This document shows positions 34,139 through 42,977 of a stretch of DNA of 64,000 nt, in pieces. How positions within the stretch are numbered: position 1 is the first letter of the stretch; every line of letters begins with the position of its first letter. Under the pieces are notes generated by a model. The model saw only the letters and a program-made list of their open reading frames with translations, did not search any database and was not told where the DNA came from. The stretch is from Lachnoclostridium sp. UBA903 (GTDB lineage: Bacteria; Bacillota; Clostridia; Lachnospirales; Lachnospiraceae): positions 124,784-188,783 of the forward strand of contig DBEP01000114.1 in NCBI GenBank assembly GCA_002294045.1. Direction: 5' to 3'. The translations under genes were made by a program, and so were the position numbers.

Positions 34139-35536
34139 ATGTTAATTTGCAAAGATATTGATACTTATAGTTTTGGGATAGGGTATGTTGATGTATTATC
34201 CAACAGCTTGGAAGATTTTCATTATTATTACAAAGAAGAGTTTGTTGAATTAATAATGGCAGATGGAAATACTGAAAAGCTGCTTTACATTATATTTGAC
34301 TTGGATAATCATATACTAAGCATGGAGCTGGGAGAACAGGGAAGAAAAAACAGGGTTAAGATTTTTTTGAGAAATTTTAACGGCGATATGTACGTATTTA
34401 ACAAGAATATTGAAAATTTAAAGTTTGAATATTTAGATTACTATTTGGATTATTATAATGAACATGTTGTAATAAATGAGAAAATTTCGGAACTCTTAAT
34501 TGAAGGGTTGGTAAAAATACTAAAATATTTATTTAATAATAATGAGGATTGCTTGAAAAAAATAAAAAAAATCGATTCCGAAATAATTTTGGAGAGCGCC
34601 GATGATGTGAAAGAGTTTGACAAATTCTGGAAAGAAATAATAAAAAAATGTATCGACAAAAATGAATGGAGTAAATTAAAAAACAAAGAGGGCATTGTAT
34701 CTATATATCCCAGTGAAATTTCTGTTTTACCTCCGGATATCCGTCCTGATATAAATAATAATTATATGGTCCTGCAATTGGAGGTTGGATGCAGGATAAT
34801 GGAAAAAAGGGGTAAAGCTTGCGGCTTTTGTACATCTTTTTCTGATAAAAAATGCTATAGCTGTGACTTGGAAAGTATTGAAAGTCAAATTGAAAAGCTA
34901 AAGAGGGAATACCCTAAGAAGATGGGGAAAGTTAAGAAAATATTTCTGTCGGACGGGGATGCGCTGTGGAGAGAGGACATAAGTGAGTGCATGAAATTTA
35001 TCAGGGAAAGATTAGGAGAAGAAATTACATTTGATTCTTTCATTAGTACTCATACAATCCTAAATACACACGAAGATAAATGGGCCGGCATGGGGGAAAA
35101 TGGATTGGATACCGTGTACTGGGGAGTTGAGAGTGCTTCTGATAAAGTTCTGGGATTAATTGATAAGCCTCAAAGTGAAAAAGCGCTGCAACAAGCTAAA
35201 AAGATTCTGGAGAATAATAAAATAAAATACTGTATTATTATCATTGCAGGAGTAGGGGGAATAAGAAACGTAATTAATGAAGAGGGGAGAGAGTTGGAGA
35301 ATGGACACGTTAAAAAAACAAGCGCCTTTATAAATAACAGTAAATGTGCCGGGGTTTATATTTCGAAATTGCAGGTGGCAAGAGGTTCTTATCTGGAAAA
35401 AAATCAAAGAGAGGGGAAAATGCAGTTGATGTCGGATGAGGATATAAATAAGGAATACAGGGAATTAATAAAGTTAATATCGAAAAATGTCAAAGGGGCT
35501 TATGGAAACCAATTCGTTGTGAATGAGGAGGGGTAA
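34139..35536 (+). CDS. Radical SAM protein with unusual CX9CX2C motif
   Basis: Protein of 465 residues. The first 200 residues are charged and match no family I recognise. A radical SAM-like core follows. The cysteine motif is LEVGCRIMEKRGKACGFC (C218, C228, C231), spacing C-X9-C-X2-C instead of C-X3-C-X2-C. Later elements fit the fold: IFLSDGDALWRED and DTVYWGVESASDKVLGLIDK. The wide spacing recalls Elp3/RaSEA-type enzymes. It starts directly after the HD gene, behind GGAGG. It likely carries out a radical step in the pathway of this cluster; the N-terminal region may hold the substrate. Confidence 0.8.
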   Translation: MLICKDIDTYSFGIGYVDVLSNSLEDFHYYYKEEFVELIMADGNTEKLLYIIFDLDNHILSMELGEQGRKNRVKIFLRNFNGDMYVFNKNIENLKFEYLDYYLDYYNEHVVINEKISELLIEGLVKILKYLFNNNEDCLKKIKKIDSEIILESADDVKEFDKFWKEIIKKCIDKNEWSKLKNKEGIVSIYPSEISVLPPDIRPDINNNYMVLQLEVGCRIMEKRGKACGFCTSFSDKKCYSCDLESIESQIEKLKREYPKKMGKVKKIFLSDGDALWREDISECMKFIRERLGEEITFDSFISTHTILNTHEDKWAGMGENGLDTVYWGVESASDKVLGLIDKPQSEKALQQAKKILENNKIKYCIIIIAGVGGIRNVINEEGRELENGHVKKTSAFINNSKCAGVYISKLQVARGSYLEKNQREGKMQLMSDEDINKEYRELIKLISKNVKGAYGNQFVVNEEG

Positions 35537-35539
35537 ACC

Positions 35540-36196
35540 ATGTATGAGAAATATTTTGCCGGTATTTCCAATAATACATTTGAAGAATTCAGGTTAACGT
35601 CAAGAGAAGTACTGATAGACTTAGCAAATAATAAACAGTTAATGTGCGAAATGCTACGCAATATTCAAAACAGTGAGGAATTAATTAAGAAGTCGGAAAG
35701 CTATGACTTTTTAGATAAGTTCACAATTTATTCAAATAATGAGCAGCAGATTTATGCCAGAATAAGTGTTTTTAATAATAAATATGGAAACAGGATTCAT
35801 TATCATAGGTGGGACTACAGCAGTTACATATTAAAGGGAGGCTATACACAGTATATATACGGCCATTTACAAAAAGGAAAGGAATTAATCCGTGAGGCTT
35901 GCAGCTTGAATCCTATATTGGTTGAAGAACTTCAGGAGGGAAATCTATACTCTCTGGATAATTCGGTAATACATTCTGTAAAAGCAATCCCCGGCAGCGT
36001 GTCAATTTGTATCAGGGGTAAATCCCAAAGAGACAGATTTCAGGTTATTGACACAAGAACCGATACGGAATGGTGGCAATACGGACAGAAATTAGAAGCG
36101 TTCGAGGAACATCAGGTAAAACAAATAAGCTTTGAGGATTTAAAAGTAAAAGTAAACAGAACATGTGAATTTTTAGGAGGGGAGAAAAATGTTTAA
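35540..36196 (+). CDS. Cupin-like protein
   Basis: Protein of 218 residues. The central part has a cupin-type metal motif: IHYHRWDYSSYILKGG (H87, H89) and, 58 residues on, NSVIHSV (H145). The usual first-motif Glu is not obvious. The N-terminal third is helical and charged. It may be a metal-dependent oxygenase, isomerase or epimerase-like cupin; the assignment rests on the His pattern and the beta-rich composition only. The ATG follows GGAGGGG, 3 bp after the radical SAM gene. The 3' end overlaps the next gene by 8 bp. Confidence 0.6.
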   Translation: MYEKYFAGISNNTFEEFRLTSREVLIDLANNKQLMCEMLRNIQNSEELIKKSESYDFLDKFTIYSNNEQQIYARISVFNNKYGNRIHYHRWDYSSYILKGGYTQYIYGHLQKGKELIREACSLNPILVEELQEGNLYSLDNSVIHSVKAIPGSVSICIRGKSQRDRFQVIDTRTDTEWWQYGQKLEAFEEHQVKQISFEDLKVKVNRTCEFLGGEKNV

Positions 36197-37259
36197 ACTG
36201 GATGAGCAAATAAGAGAAGATTTATTAGATGCAGGAAAACAAAAAGGATTTGAAAATTTGTATATTTACCTGTCTAATAATTGTGATTTCCATTGCAAGC
36301 ATTGCTATTTGGGGGACAGGTTAATAAAAAAGGAAAGCATGGAACTCGTTGAGGTAAAAGAACACTTGGAAACATGGAGAGAATTGGGAAGTAAAAAAGT
36401 CTGTTTTATTGGAGGGGAACCAACTTTATATCCGCATTTGAAAGAATGTGTAGATTACGCTGATACTTTAAAGTATGAAAAAATAATTGTTGGCAGCAAC
36501 GGTTCTGAGTATGCCGGAAATATATTGCTTGAGTTGGGAAATAGCAAAGTATCCTATGTACAGATTAGTTTAGATGGTGCGACAGAGAAAATAAATGATT
36601 CCATACGAAGAAAAGGGGCTTATCATGAGACTGTAAATACGATTAAAAAGCTGGTTGAAGCCGGATTTGATACTAGAATTATTATGACAGTAAATACATA
36701 CAACGCATTTGAAGTGCTTGACATGATTGACCTTGCAAAAGAATTAGGCGTAACATTGGTAAAATTTCATATCATGTCCGAGATTGGAAATGTAAACGCA
36801 GACACAAATGTATCTGGCTTAAAAGCGATAGAACCTTTGAAATGGATAGAGATCTGTGAAAGCATTAAAGAATATGCCAAAGGTTATGCCGACAGAGATA
36901 TGAAAATATCGTTTCAGCCGGCCTATGCAAAAAAAGGATATGAGGATTTCCATCTGGAACCATATAAAGGGTGTGTCGGCAAATATTTAGAAAGAATGTC
37001 GGTTTTTCCGGACGGAAGATGTTATGTCTGTTCATTTTTGTTTGATTATGGGCTGTTCTACGCTAATTTTAGAGAGGGATTTATTGAAAAATGTGAACAT
37101 TCAGAATTCGAATTTTTCAATAAACCTACATGTGGAGGATGTTTACAAGAGTGCAAATATGACGGCTGTGCGGCAGAAGATATAATAACAGGAGAACGGG
37201 TCTGTTCAAGTAGTGATGCGATTTTTCCGGTATGCAGATTATGGAAAATAGAGCTGTAA
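36189..37259 (+). CDS. Radical SAM/SPASM-like enzyme
   Basis: Protein of 356 residues. A canonical cluster motif CDFHCKHC (C32, C36, C39) is followed by FIGGEPTLYPHL, VQISLDGATEKINDSIR and a Cys-rich C-terminal region (residues about 265-350: GCVGKYLERMSVFPDGRCYVCS, TCGGCLQECKYDGCAAED) typical of SPASM or twitch domains that bind auxiliary Fe-S clusters. SPASM enzymes often modify peptides or form sactionine/thioether bonds. It overlaps the cupin gene by 8 bp, and GGAGGGGAG precedes its start. Confidence 0.92.
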   Translation: MFKLDEQIREDLLDAGKQKGFENLYIYLSNNCDFHCKHCYLGDRLIKKESMELVEVKEHLETWRELGSKKVCFIGGEPTLYPHLKECVDYADTLKYEKIIVGSNGSEYAGNILLELGNSKVSYVQISLDGATEKINDSIRRKGAYHETVNTIKKLVEAGFDTRIIMTVNTYNAFEVLDMIDLAKELGVTLVKFHIMSEIGNVNADTNVSGLKAIEPLKWIEICESIKEYAKGYADRDMKISFQPAYAKKGYEDFHLEPYKGCVGKYLERMSVFPDGRCYVCSFLFDYGLFYANFREGFIEKCEHSEFEFFNKPTCGGCLQECKYDGCAAEDIITGERVCSSSDAIFPVCRLWKIEL

Positions 37260-37270
37260 TGAGGAGTAAT

Positions 37271-38092
37271 ATGATTTACCATATATTATTGAAACCAGAT
37301 TCCTTTTGGAAAAATTGTTATGAAAAAATAATAGTAGATTTAGTGTCCATTTATCAGATAAAATTAATTGACTGGAATCTTATTATTCCTTCAGAAGAAT
37401 TATTGGATCAGATGTATTTTTATAATTTTAAATGGGAATTTGATTATTATAATCTAAACAGAAAATTGTATTCGTTGGGCCCCTGCTTATCATTGGTGGC
37501 AGAGATTAAAGACTCGTTGGATATAAGAAAGATAAAAGGGGCGGCTTTACCTAAGGAGTATCAGCATAATTCGATTAGAAGCAGCTACCATGTTAAAGAT
37601 AGAAATATTAATTTAATACATATAGCAGATGATATCAAGGAATCAATAAAAGAACTTTCTATTATTTTCCAATGCGAATTTAAAAATGACGTAACTAAGG
37701 ATTATAAAGAACAAAGTGAGATGATTCATGAAATTAAAAAATGCGCCGGATTTGGAAATGAAATATCAGCTCGTAGTGTTTTAAACCTTCTTCTGGTGAG
37801 AATACACCAGAAAATATTTTCTACATTAAATGTGATATGGGGTATAACAGATAGAGATAGAAACCTGAATTTTATGCTGGTTCCGGAAAATGAAAGGAAA
37901 AAAATTATATATCCGGTTATAGCTTTATATGAATTATATCATAGTATAAAGGCAGATGAAAAAAGTATACGTAATATTAAATTTCTGGAATACTTTTTAT
38001 ATGTATGTAAAAAGAATTTAATTTATATTTCGCAAATAGAAGAATATGTTTTACTCAGTGATGCGGCTTATCAAAATGTTAATTTATGGTGA
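37271..38092 (+). CDS. Nucleoside-diphosphate-kinase-like protein with C-terminal extension
   Basis: Protein of 273 residues from ATG 37271 (GAGGAG just upstream; an ATG at 37259 is possible). Residues 1-135 resemble NDP kinase: YHILLKPDSFW (Lys of IKPDG), SLGPCLSLV, NSIRSSYHVKDRNINLIHIAD. H117 falls exactly where E. coli NDK has its phosphorylated histidine, with N114 three residues before. The canonical HGSD becomes HIAD. The last 140 residues match nothing I know. An NDK-like domain in a radical SAM cluster is unusual; it might phosphorylate a product or be a binding protein. Confidence 0.65.
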   Translation: MIYHILLKPDSFWKNCYEKIIVDLVSIYQIKLIDWNLIIPSEELLDQMYFYNFKWEFDYYNLNRKLYSLGPCLSLVAEIKDSLDIRKIKGAALPKEYQHNSIRSSYHVKDRNINLIHIADDIKESIKELSIIFQCEFKNDVTKDYKEQSEMIHEIKKCAGFGNEISARSVLNLLLVRIHQKIFSTLNVIWGITDRDRNLNFMLVPENERKKIIYPVIALYELYHSIKADEKSIRNIKFLEYFLYVCKKNLIYISQIEEYVLLSDAAYQNVNLW

Positions 38093-38176
38093 TTTTTTGG
38101 AGTGGATTTATTTTATTAGCCAGTGCATTCGTTCTAAAGATAAAGTGCCTACGAATTTTTGTGAGGAGTGTGTATT

Positions 38177-39748
38177 ATGGAAAATAATCTTATCCTTGTT
38201 ACACAGGAATTAGTTGATAAAGGATTAAAACATGGATTTTCATTAATTTTAGCTGAAACGGAATTACGTAGTTTCTTTCAGCTTGCTCAAACACATAAGC
38301 TTACCAATATAGTATTAGAATCATTAATCAGACAGTACCCTGCTAATCCCGCACTAAATGAGGCAAAATCCGAAATTTTATGCAATAGGCAAATATATTT
38401 AACCGAATTAAAAAAAATTGACGAGAAGTTAAAAACCGGTAAGATAAATTATATGTTAATTAAAGGGATGCCATTATCCGATTTTATTTTTGGCGATCCA
38501 CATGCCAGAGTTTCATTGGATATTGATTTAGTATTAAATGACCAAGACATACCTTTGGCATATTCAGCATTAAGAGAGTTAGGCTATAAACAAGCCAATA
38601 ATGATTCGGATAGTTTTGTTTACAGTTTTATAGAGGCATATCATGAAATACTCATGGTGAAATCTTACGATGAAAAGTGCTGTTTTGTTGAAATAAAGAG
38701 AGGCAGTTCAGCCACAGGTATTAATAATCGTATATGGTTTTCAGATATGGCCACATATACTATAGAAGCATTAAATTTACAAACTCAAAGCCAAATCTGG
38801 ACAATACTTCATCTGTTCGCCAATACTTTTCATGATAATGAAGATACTATGATTTTTCACGGAAGCAGATTGCGCAACTATTTTGATATAGCCTATTTAT
38901 TGAACCACAAAAATATTGATTGGAATAAGGTATTGATAAAAGCACAGGAAGTGGAATGCATTCATAAGTTACACGAAGTATTAAAAAGTGTTACTGAAAT
39001 ATACAAAATTAACAATTTCGACGTTGAGCAGCTGATAAAACGGACAGAACGTAAATATTGTACTTATGAATTAACGGCACCATTAATGGATGATACCCCC
39101 GATATTAGTCATAATTCCGGAACCATGGCGTATAAAATAAAAGCAAATGCAAAGTATACTATTTTTGATAAGGATTTTAAGTATTATGAGTTTGTAAGAA
39201 ATTATAAAGCTTTTGTTTTTAGCAAGAAAAATCCCAATTATCTGTTAAGGATACAACTGACGGATGACGGGATGTCCAGCCCACGCAAATATAAATATTC
39301 AGAAAAAGAAATATTTTATTATTTTGTAAATGGGGTTACATTTGATGTTTATTGTAAAATAAGGTCTGAGGATATAGAATATTTTGATAATAACGATTTC
39401 ATTAAAATTGAATGGGTTGACGGTAATTATTTCTCGCCCATATATTATCAATTTTGTGAATATCCGGTTTATGATGAGTTTGAAGTAAGAAAAGAAGCAC
39501 AGTTAAAAGATGCATACTATTCTGAATCTTTTTTACAAAAAAACATTCAATTTCTTGTCAGGCCTGAGATTATTATGAAAAGATATAGTGATGATAAATA
39601 TTTTTACTATGTATTTTCTTTCCCGAAGGATATAGTATTTGAGCTGAATGGATATATTATGATAGAGATAAAATTGTGTAAAAAAATAAATGAGAATTTA
39701 TCCTGTAATAAATCCTACGTACAAGACATCGTTGAATTAATGCAATGA
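38177..39748 (+). CDS. Nucleotidyltransferase family protein (NTP_transf_5-like) with C-terminal domain
   Basis: Protein of 523 residues from ATG 38177 after GAGGAG. Residues about 85-260 fit the uncharacterised nucleotidyltransferase family: MLIKGMPLSDFIFG then VSLDIDLVLND with D115 and D117 as probable metal ligands, then YELGYK-like spacing and a helical part with HLFANTFHD. The C-terminal 230 residues are Tyr-rich and beta-like, of unknown type. Homologous transferases occur in peptide natural-product clusters, which fits the radical SAM and exporter neighbours. Substrate unknown. Confidence 0.7.
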   Translation: MENNLILVTQELVDKGLKHGFSLILAETELRSFFQLAQTHKLTNIVLESLIRQYPANPALNEAKSEILCNRQIYLTELKKIDEKLKTGKINYMLIKGMPLSDFIFGDPHARVSLDIDLVLNDQDIPLAYSALRELGYKQANNDSDSFVYSFIEAYHEILMVKSYDEKCCFVEIKRGSSATGINNRIWFSDMATYTIEALNLQTQSQIWTILHLFANTFHDNEDTMIFHGSRLRNYFDIAYLLNHKNIDWNKVLIKAQEVECIHKLHEVLKSVTEIYKINNFDVEQLIKRTERKYCTYELTAPLMDDTPDISHNSGTMAYKIKANAKYTIFDKDFKYYEFVRNYKAFVFSKKNPNYLLRIQLTDDGMSSPRKYKYSEKEIFYYFVNGVTFDVYCKIRSEDIEYFDNNDFIKIEWVDGNYFSPIYYQFCEYPVYDEFEVRKEAQLKDAYYSESFLQKNIQFLVRPEIIMKRYSDDKYFYYVFSFPKDIVFELNGYIMIEIKLCKKINENLSCNKSYVQDIVELMQ

Positions 39749-39763
39749 TAGGATGGGGGCATA

Positions 39764-41389
39764 ATGAAAAAAATCATAAGGTATTTACATAAGCAAGAGA
39801 TAACAAGGAAAAATTTAATATTTTTAATGATTTTTTACTTTTTTATCGCTTTGTTGTCATTAGCTCAGCCGGAAGTATTGAAAAGAGCTACAACAGCCAT
39901 CGTTAATGAAAATGTACAAGCATTAATAAATACTATGGCAATGGCAGTAGCAGCAGCTGTTTTATATATGTGTGTTACATATGGGAAAGACATCTATACC
40001 ATAATTACGAAAAATAAATATGAGAAAATGTTAAGTTCCCTGCTTTTGGATAAATTAATAGAGACTAAAATGAGTAAATTACAGCAAAAACAATTTGGAG
40101 ATGTCAGCACTATATTAATCAGAAATATTGAAAATTATGTTGCGTCAACAGTTTCGGCAGTTTCAGAATTCAGTGTCGGTATCATGTCGTTGGCATTAAC
40201 AATGTTTTATATGTTAATTATAGAGTGGAGATTAGCATTGTGTGTGTTAGCTTATAATTTTGTGATTCGATTTTTTGCAGTTTTTGCGGAAAGGAAAATA
40301 AAACAGAAAAGTATAAATGCTACAAAAGCCATGAGATTGAGCGGAAATTATCTGGTTTCTCTTTTGTCCAATATGCTTACCGTGCATATTTATTCTAACC
40401 GTGATTTTTTAAACAACCTTTTCAATAAAAAAGAACAAAAGGTGAGGAAGGCTAACTGGATAAGCTTTGTTTGGATTAATGGTTTTCAGGACTCTATTTG
40501 GGCATTTTCCAAATTGGCTGAATTTATTATTATTTATGGAGCAGGGGCCTGGCTTATTTTAGGGAATTTAACAAATATAAGCATTCTATTAACTTTTGTT
40601 TTTGCAAATGACCTTTTTACTATTGGGATAAATAATATATCTAATTATTTAACCTTACGGGCTGAGTCAGAGGCTTATCAGGAATCCTTAGATGAAATTT
40701 TAATGGAGACGGAATTGGAAAAAGGTTCTTATAAAACTGCTTTTGAGAATACTTTTCCAATCCGTTTTGAAAGTGTATCATTTTCTTATGGTGATAAAAA
40801 ATTATTGGATAATGTCAGCTTTACAATTAAATATGGTGAAAAAATTCTTCTTCAAGGAGAAAACGGTACCGGCAAGTCTACCATTTTGAAATTAATGGCT
40901 GGTTTATACCGGCCTGACTCAGGTTCCATTTTTTATGGTAACAAGAATATTAAAGATATGCATATTAGTTGTTTGGCTGACACTTATGGTTATATATCAC
41001 AACACAGCAATATATTGGAAGGAGATGTATTCACCAATATAGCATTAAATGAAAATGGAGAAATAAATAAGGCGAAGGAAATTCTCCGGTATTTAAAGCT
41101 ATTACATGTTCAAGATAATAACCCCAAAAGCTTATCTCAAGGAGAACAGCAGCGTCTTAACATTGGAAGGGTTTTTTACCGCAACAAACCGGTATTTATA
41201 ATGGGAGACGAGATTTTTTCAAATATTGATGAAAAGAATCGTAAGAATATAATTGAAATTTTTGAGAGAAGTTTTAAAGAGGTGACAATTATTTTGATAA
41301 CACATGAGCAGACAGGTTTCAAATTCGACCGCATATTAACCGTATGTGAAGGAAAAGTGAACGAGGAGGTACAATATGAAACAATATAG
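39764..41389 (+). CDS. ABC exporter half-transporter (permease-ATPase fusion) 1
   Basis: Protein of 541 residues. The N-terminal membrane domain has about six segments and no C39 peptidase domain. The ATPase domain has Walker A GENGTGKST (from residue 365), the Q-loop GYISQHSNI, the signature LSQGEQQR, Walker B VFIMGDEIFSNID and the H-loop ITHEQ. It forms a likely heterodimer with the next gene, which it overlaps by 14 bp. Lack of a leader-peptidase domain means that, if the product is a peptide, maturation is done elsewhere. AT-rich codon use like the rest of the cluster. Confidence 0.92.
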   Translation: MKKIIRYLHKQEITRKNLIFLMIFYFFIALLSLAQPEVLKRATTAIVNENVQALINTMAMAVAAAVLYMCVTYGKDIYTIITKNKYEKMLSSLLLDKLIETKMSKLQQKQFGDVSTILIRNIENYVASTVSAVSEFSVGIMSLALTMFYMLIIEWRLALCVLAYNFVIRFFAVFAERKIKQKSINATKAMRLSGNYLVSLLSNMLTVHIYSNRDFLNNLFNKKEQKVRKANWISFVWINGFQDSIWAFSKLAEFIIIYGAGAWLILGNLTNISILLTFVFANDLFTIGINNISNYLTLRAESEAYQESLDEILMETELEKGSYKTAFENTFPIRFESVSFSYGDKKLLDNVSFTIKYGEKILLQGENGTGKSTILKLMAGLYRPDSGSIFYGNKNIKDMHISCLADTYGYISQHSNILEGDVFTNIALNENGEINKAKEILRYLKLLHVQDNNPKSLSQGEQQRLNIGRVFYRNKPVFIMGDEIFSNIDEKNRKNIIEIFERSFKEVTIILITHEQTGFKFDRILTVCEGKVNEEVQYETI

Positions 41390-42977
41390 CCGCTTTTTCC
41401 TGTTTGCTAAAAATAATGCTTTTCTCATATTTCTGTGCGTTTTATTGAATATATTATCAGGTGCCGGCAAAAGTATCGGAGCTATCTACCTTGAACGAAT
41501 AACAGATGCATTAGAAAGTAATTATTTAGATAAGTTACTTTCGTACATATTAATCGGTGGTGCTCTGACCTTCGGTTCCTATGTGATTAGATGGTTGGGT
41601 GCTATTGTACCGCGGTATTTAATGGAAAAGTTCTCATATGAGATGCGTACCGCACTTTTAAGGCACTTAACAAAGATTTCATTTCTGACCTATGAAAAAT
41701 TCTCCACAGGAGAGTTACAGTCATTGATTCAGAACGATACCATTAAAGCAGGGCAAATCTTTTATACCGTATTATCCAGACTGCTAAATAATATTTTTCT
41801 ATTTATATTTTCTGTTTGGGTAATGCTGCTTACAGATGTTAAAGCGACTATTATAGCTGTAATAATTGTTTTAAGTGCTACCGTAACGAATCAATGGATA
41901 CTAAAAAAGATGAAGAAATATGAAAAAACGGCACAGCAATCTTTAGGAGAAATGACACAATCCTTAGAGAGTATTTTTAACGGAATGGAGACGGTTAAAA
42001 CATTTTGGGCAAAAGATTTTGTAAAGTCTGATTATTTAGATAAACAGCAAAAATACTGTATGAATAAATTTAAATCGGCCCGCATAAATGCTATCCGCAC
42101 ATTATGGTACACATTCACAGAAAATCTTTGTTTGTACGGCAGTGTCGCTTATCTTGGCTATATGGGCATTAAGGGAGCTATGTCCATTGGCGAAGTTTTG
42201 ATGTTTATTTATCTTATCAAGCAAATTATTATGCCGATTGAAGTTGCATTCCGCTGGATGTCTACGCTGCCTATGTCATCCGCAAGCTGGGAACGAATCC
42301 TGCAGAAGTTCAATATTAATGCTGAAAAGACAAAGCCGGAAAATGCTAATACTTTAGCACAAATAAATGATGTTAAAATTGAAAATTTATCATTTTCATA
42401 TGATAAATCCATTCAAATTTTTAATAATCTAAACTTATCTTTAGAAAAAGGGAAGATAACAGGATTATTTGGCTCCAGCGGAACAGGAAAAACAACATTA
42501 TTAAAAATCCTTTCCGGTTTATATTTTAGTCCGGAAACAACCTATAAAGCTAATGGTGAAAAAATAGATTCATTAAAACCGTACGTAACGTATGCATCAT
42601 TGGAACGAAGTATATTTCCAATGACTATTTATGAAAATATCTCATTAGGAGATGGAAATATTCTTCCGGAAGAGGTTAAAGAGCTATTAACAGAATTAGG
42701 TTTTGAAAGTTGGTTAACTACGTTACCTGATGGAATAGATACTGCTGTAACCAATGAAGATATGTCAGGGGGACAAAAGCAGGCTCTATCAACTGCAAGA
42801 GCTTTACTAAGCCATAGGCCAATTATGATTTTGGATGAACCTTTTTCTGCATTGGATTCTAAAAAAGCAGAACTTCTGTCAGACATACTCAAAAAAGAAA
42901 AAGGAAACCGGATTATTTTAATTACTTCACATAGAAGCGATAAGTCAAACTTATTTGATTTAGAGATCATTCTGTAA
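41376..42977 (+). CDS. ABC exporter half-transporter (permease-ATPase fusion) 2
   Basis: Protein of 533 residues with about six membrane segments, then an ATPase domain. Walker A is GSSGTGKT (from residue 366), the signature MSGGQKQA, Walker B IMILDEPFSALD, and the H-loop ITSHR. The Q-loop position reads YVTYASLERSIF, without the usual Gln. Asymmetric sites are common in heterodimeric exporters. RBS GAGGAGG lies within the upstream gene. Last gene of the AT-rich cluster; its end overlaps the convergent LysR gene by 18 bp. Confidence 0.92.
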   Translation: MKQYSRFFLFAKNNAFLIFLCVLLNILSGAGKSIGAIYLERITDALESNYLDKLLSYILIGGALTFGSYVIRWLGAIVPRYLMEKFSYEMRTALLRHLTKISFLTYEKFSTGELQSLIQNDTIKAGQIFYTVLSRLLNNIFLFIFSVWVMLLTDVKATIIAVIIVLSATVTNQWILKKMKKYEKTAQQSLGEMTQSLESIFNGMETVKTFWAKDFVKSDYLDKQQKYCMNKFKSARINAIRTLWYTFTENLCLYGSVAYLGYMGIKGAMSIGEVLMFIYLIKQIIMPIEVAFRWMSTLPMSSASWERILQKFNINAEKTKPENANTLAQINDVKIENLSFSYDKSIQIFNNLNLSLEKGKITGLFGSSGTGKTTLLKILSGLYFSPETTYKANGEKIDSLKPYVTYASLERSIFPMTIYENISLGDGNILPEEVKELLTELGFESWLTTLPDGIDTAVTNEDMSGGQKQALSTARALLSHRPIMILDEPFSALDSKKAELLSDILKKEKGNRIILITSHRSDKSNLFDLEIIL

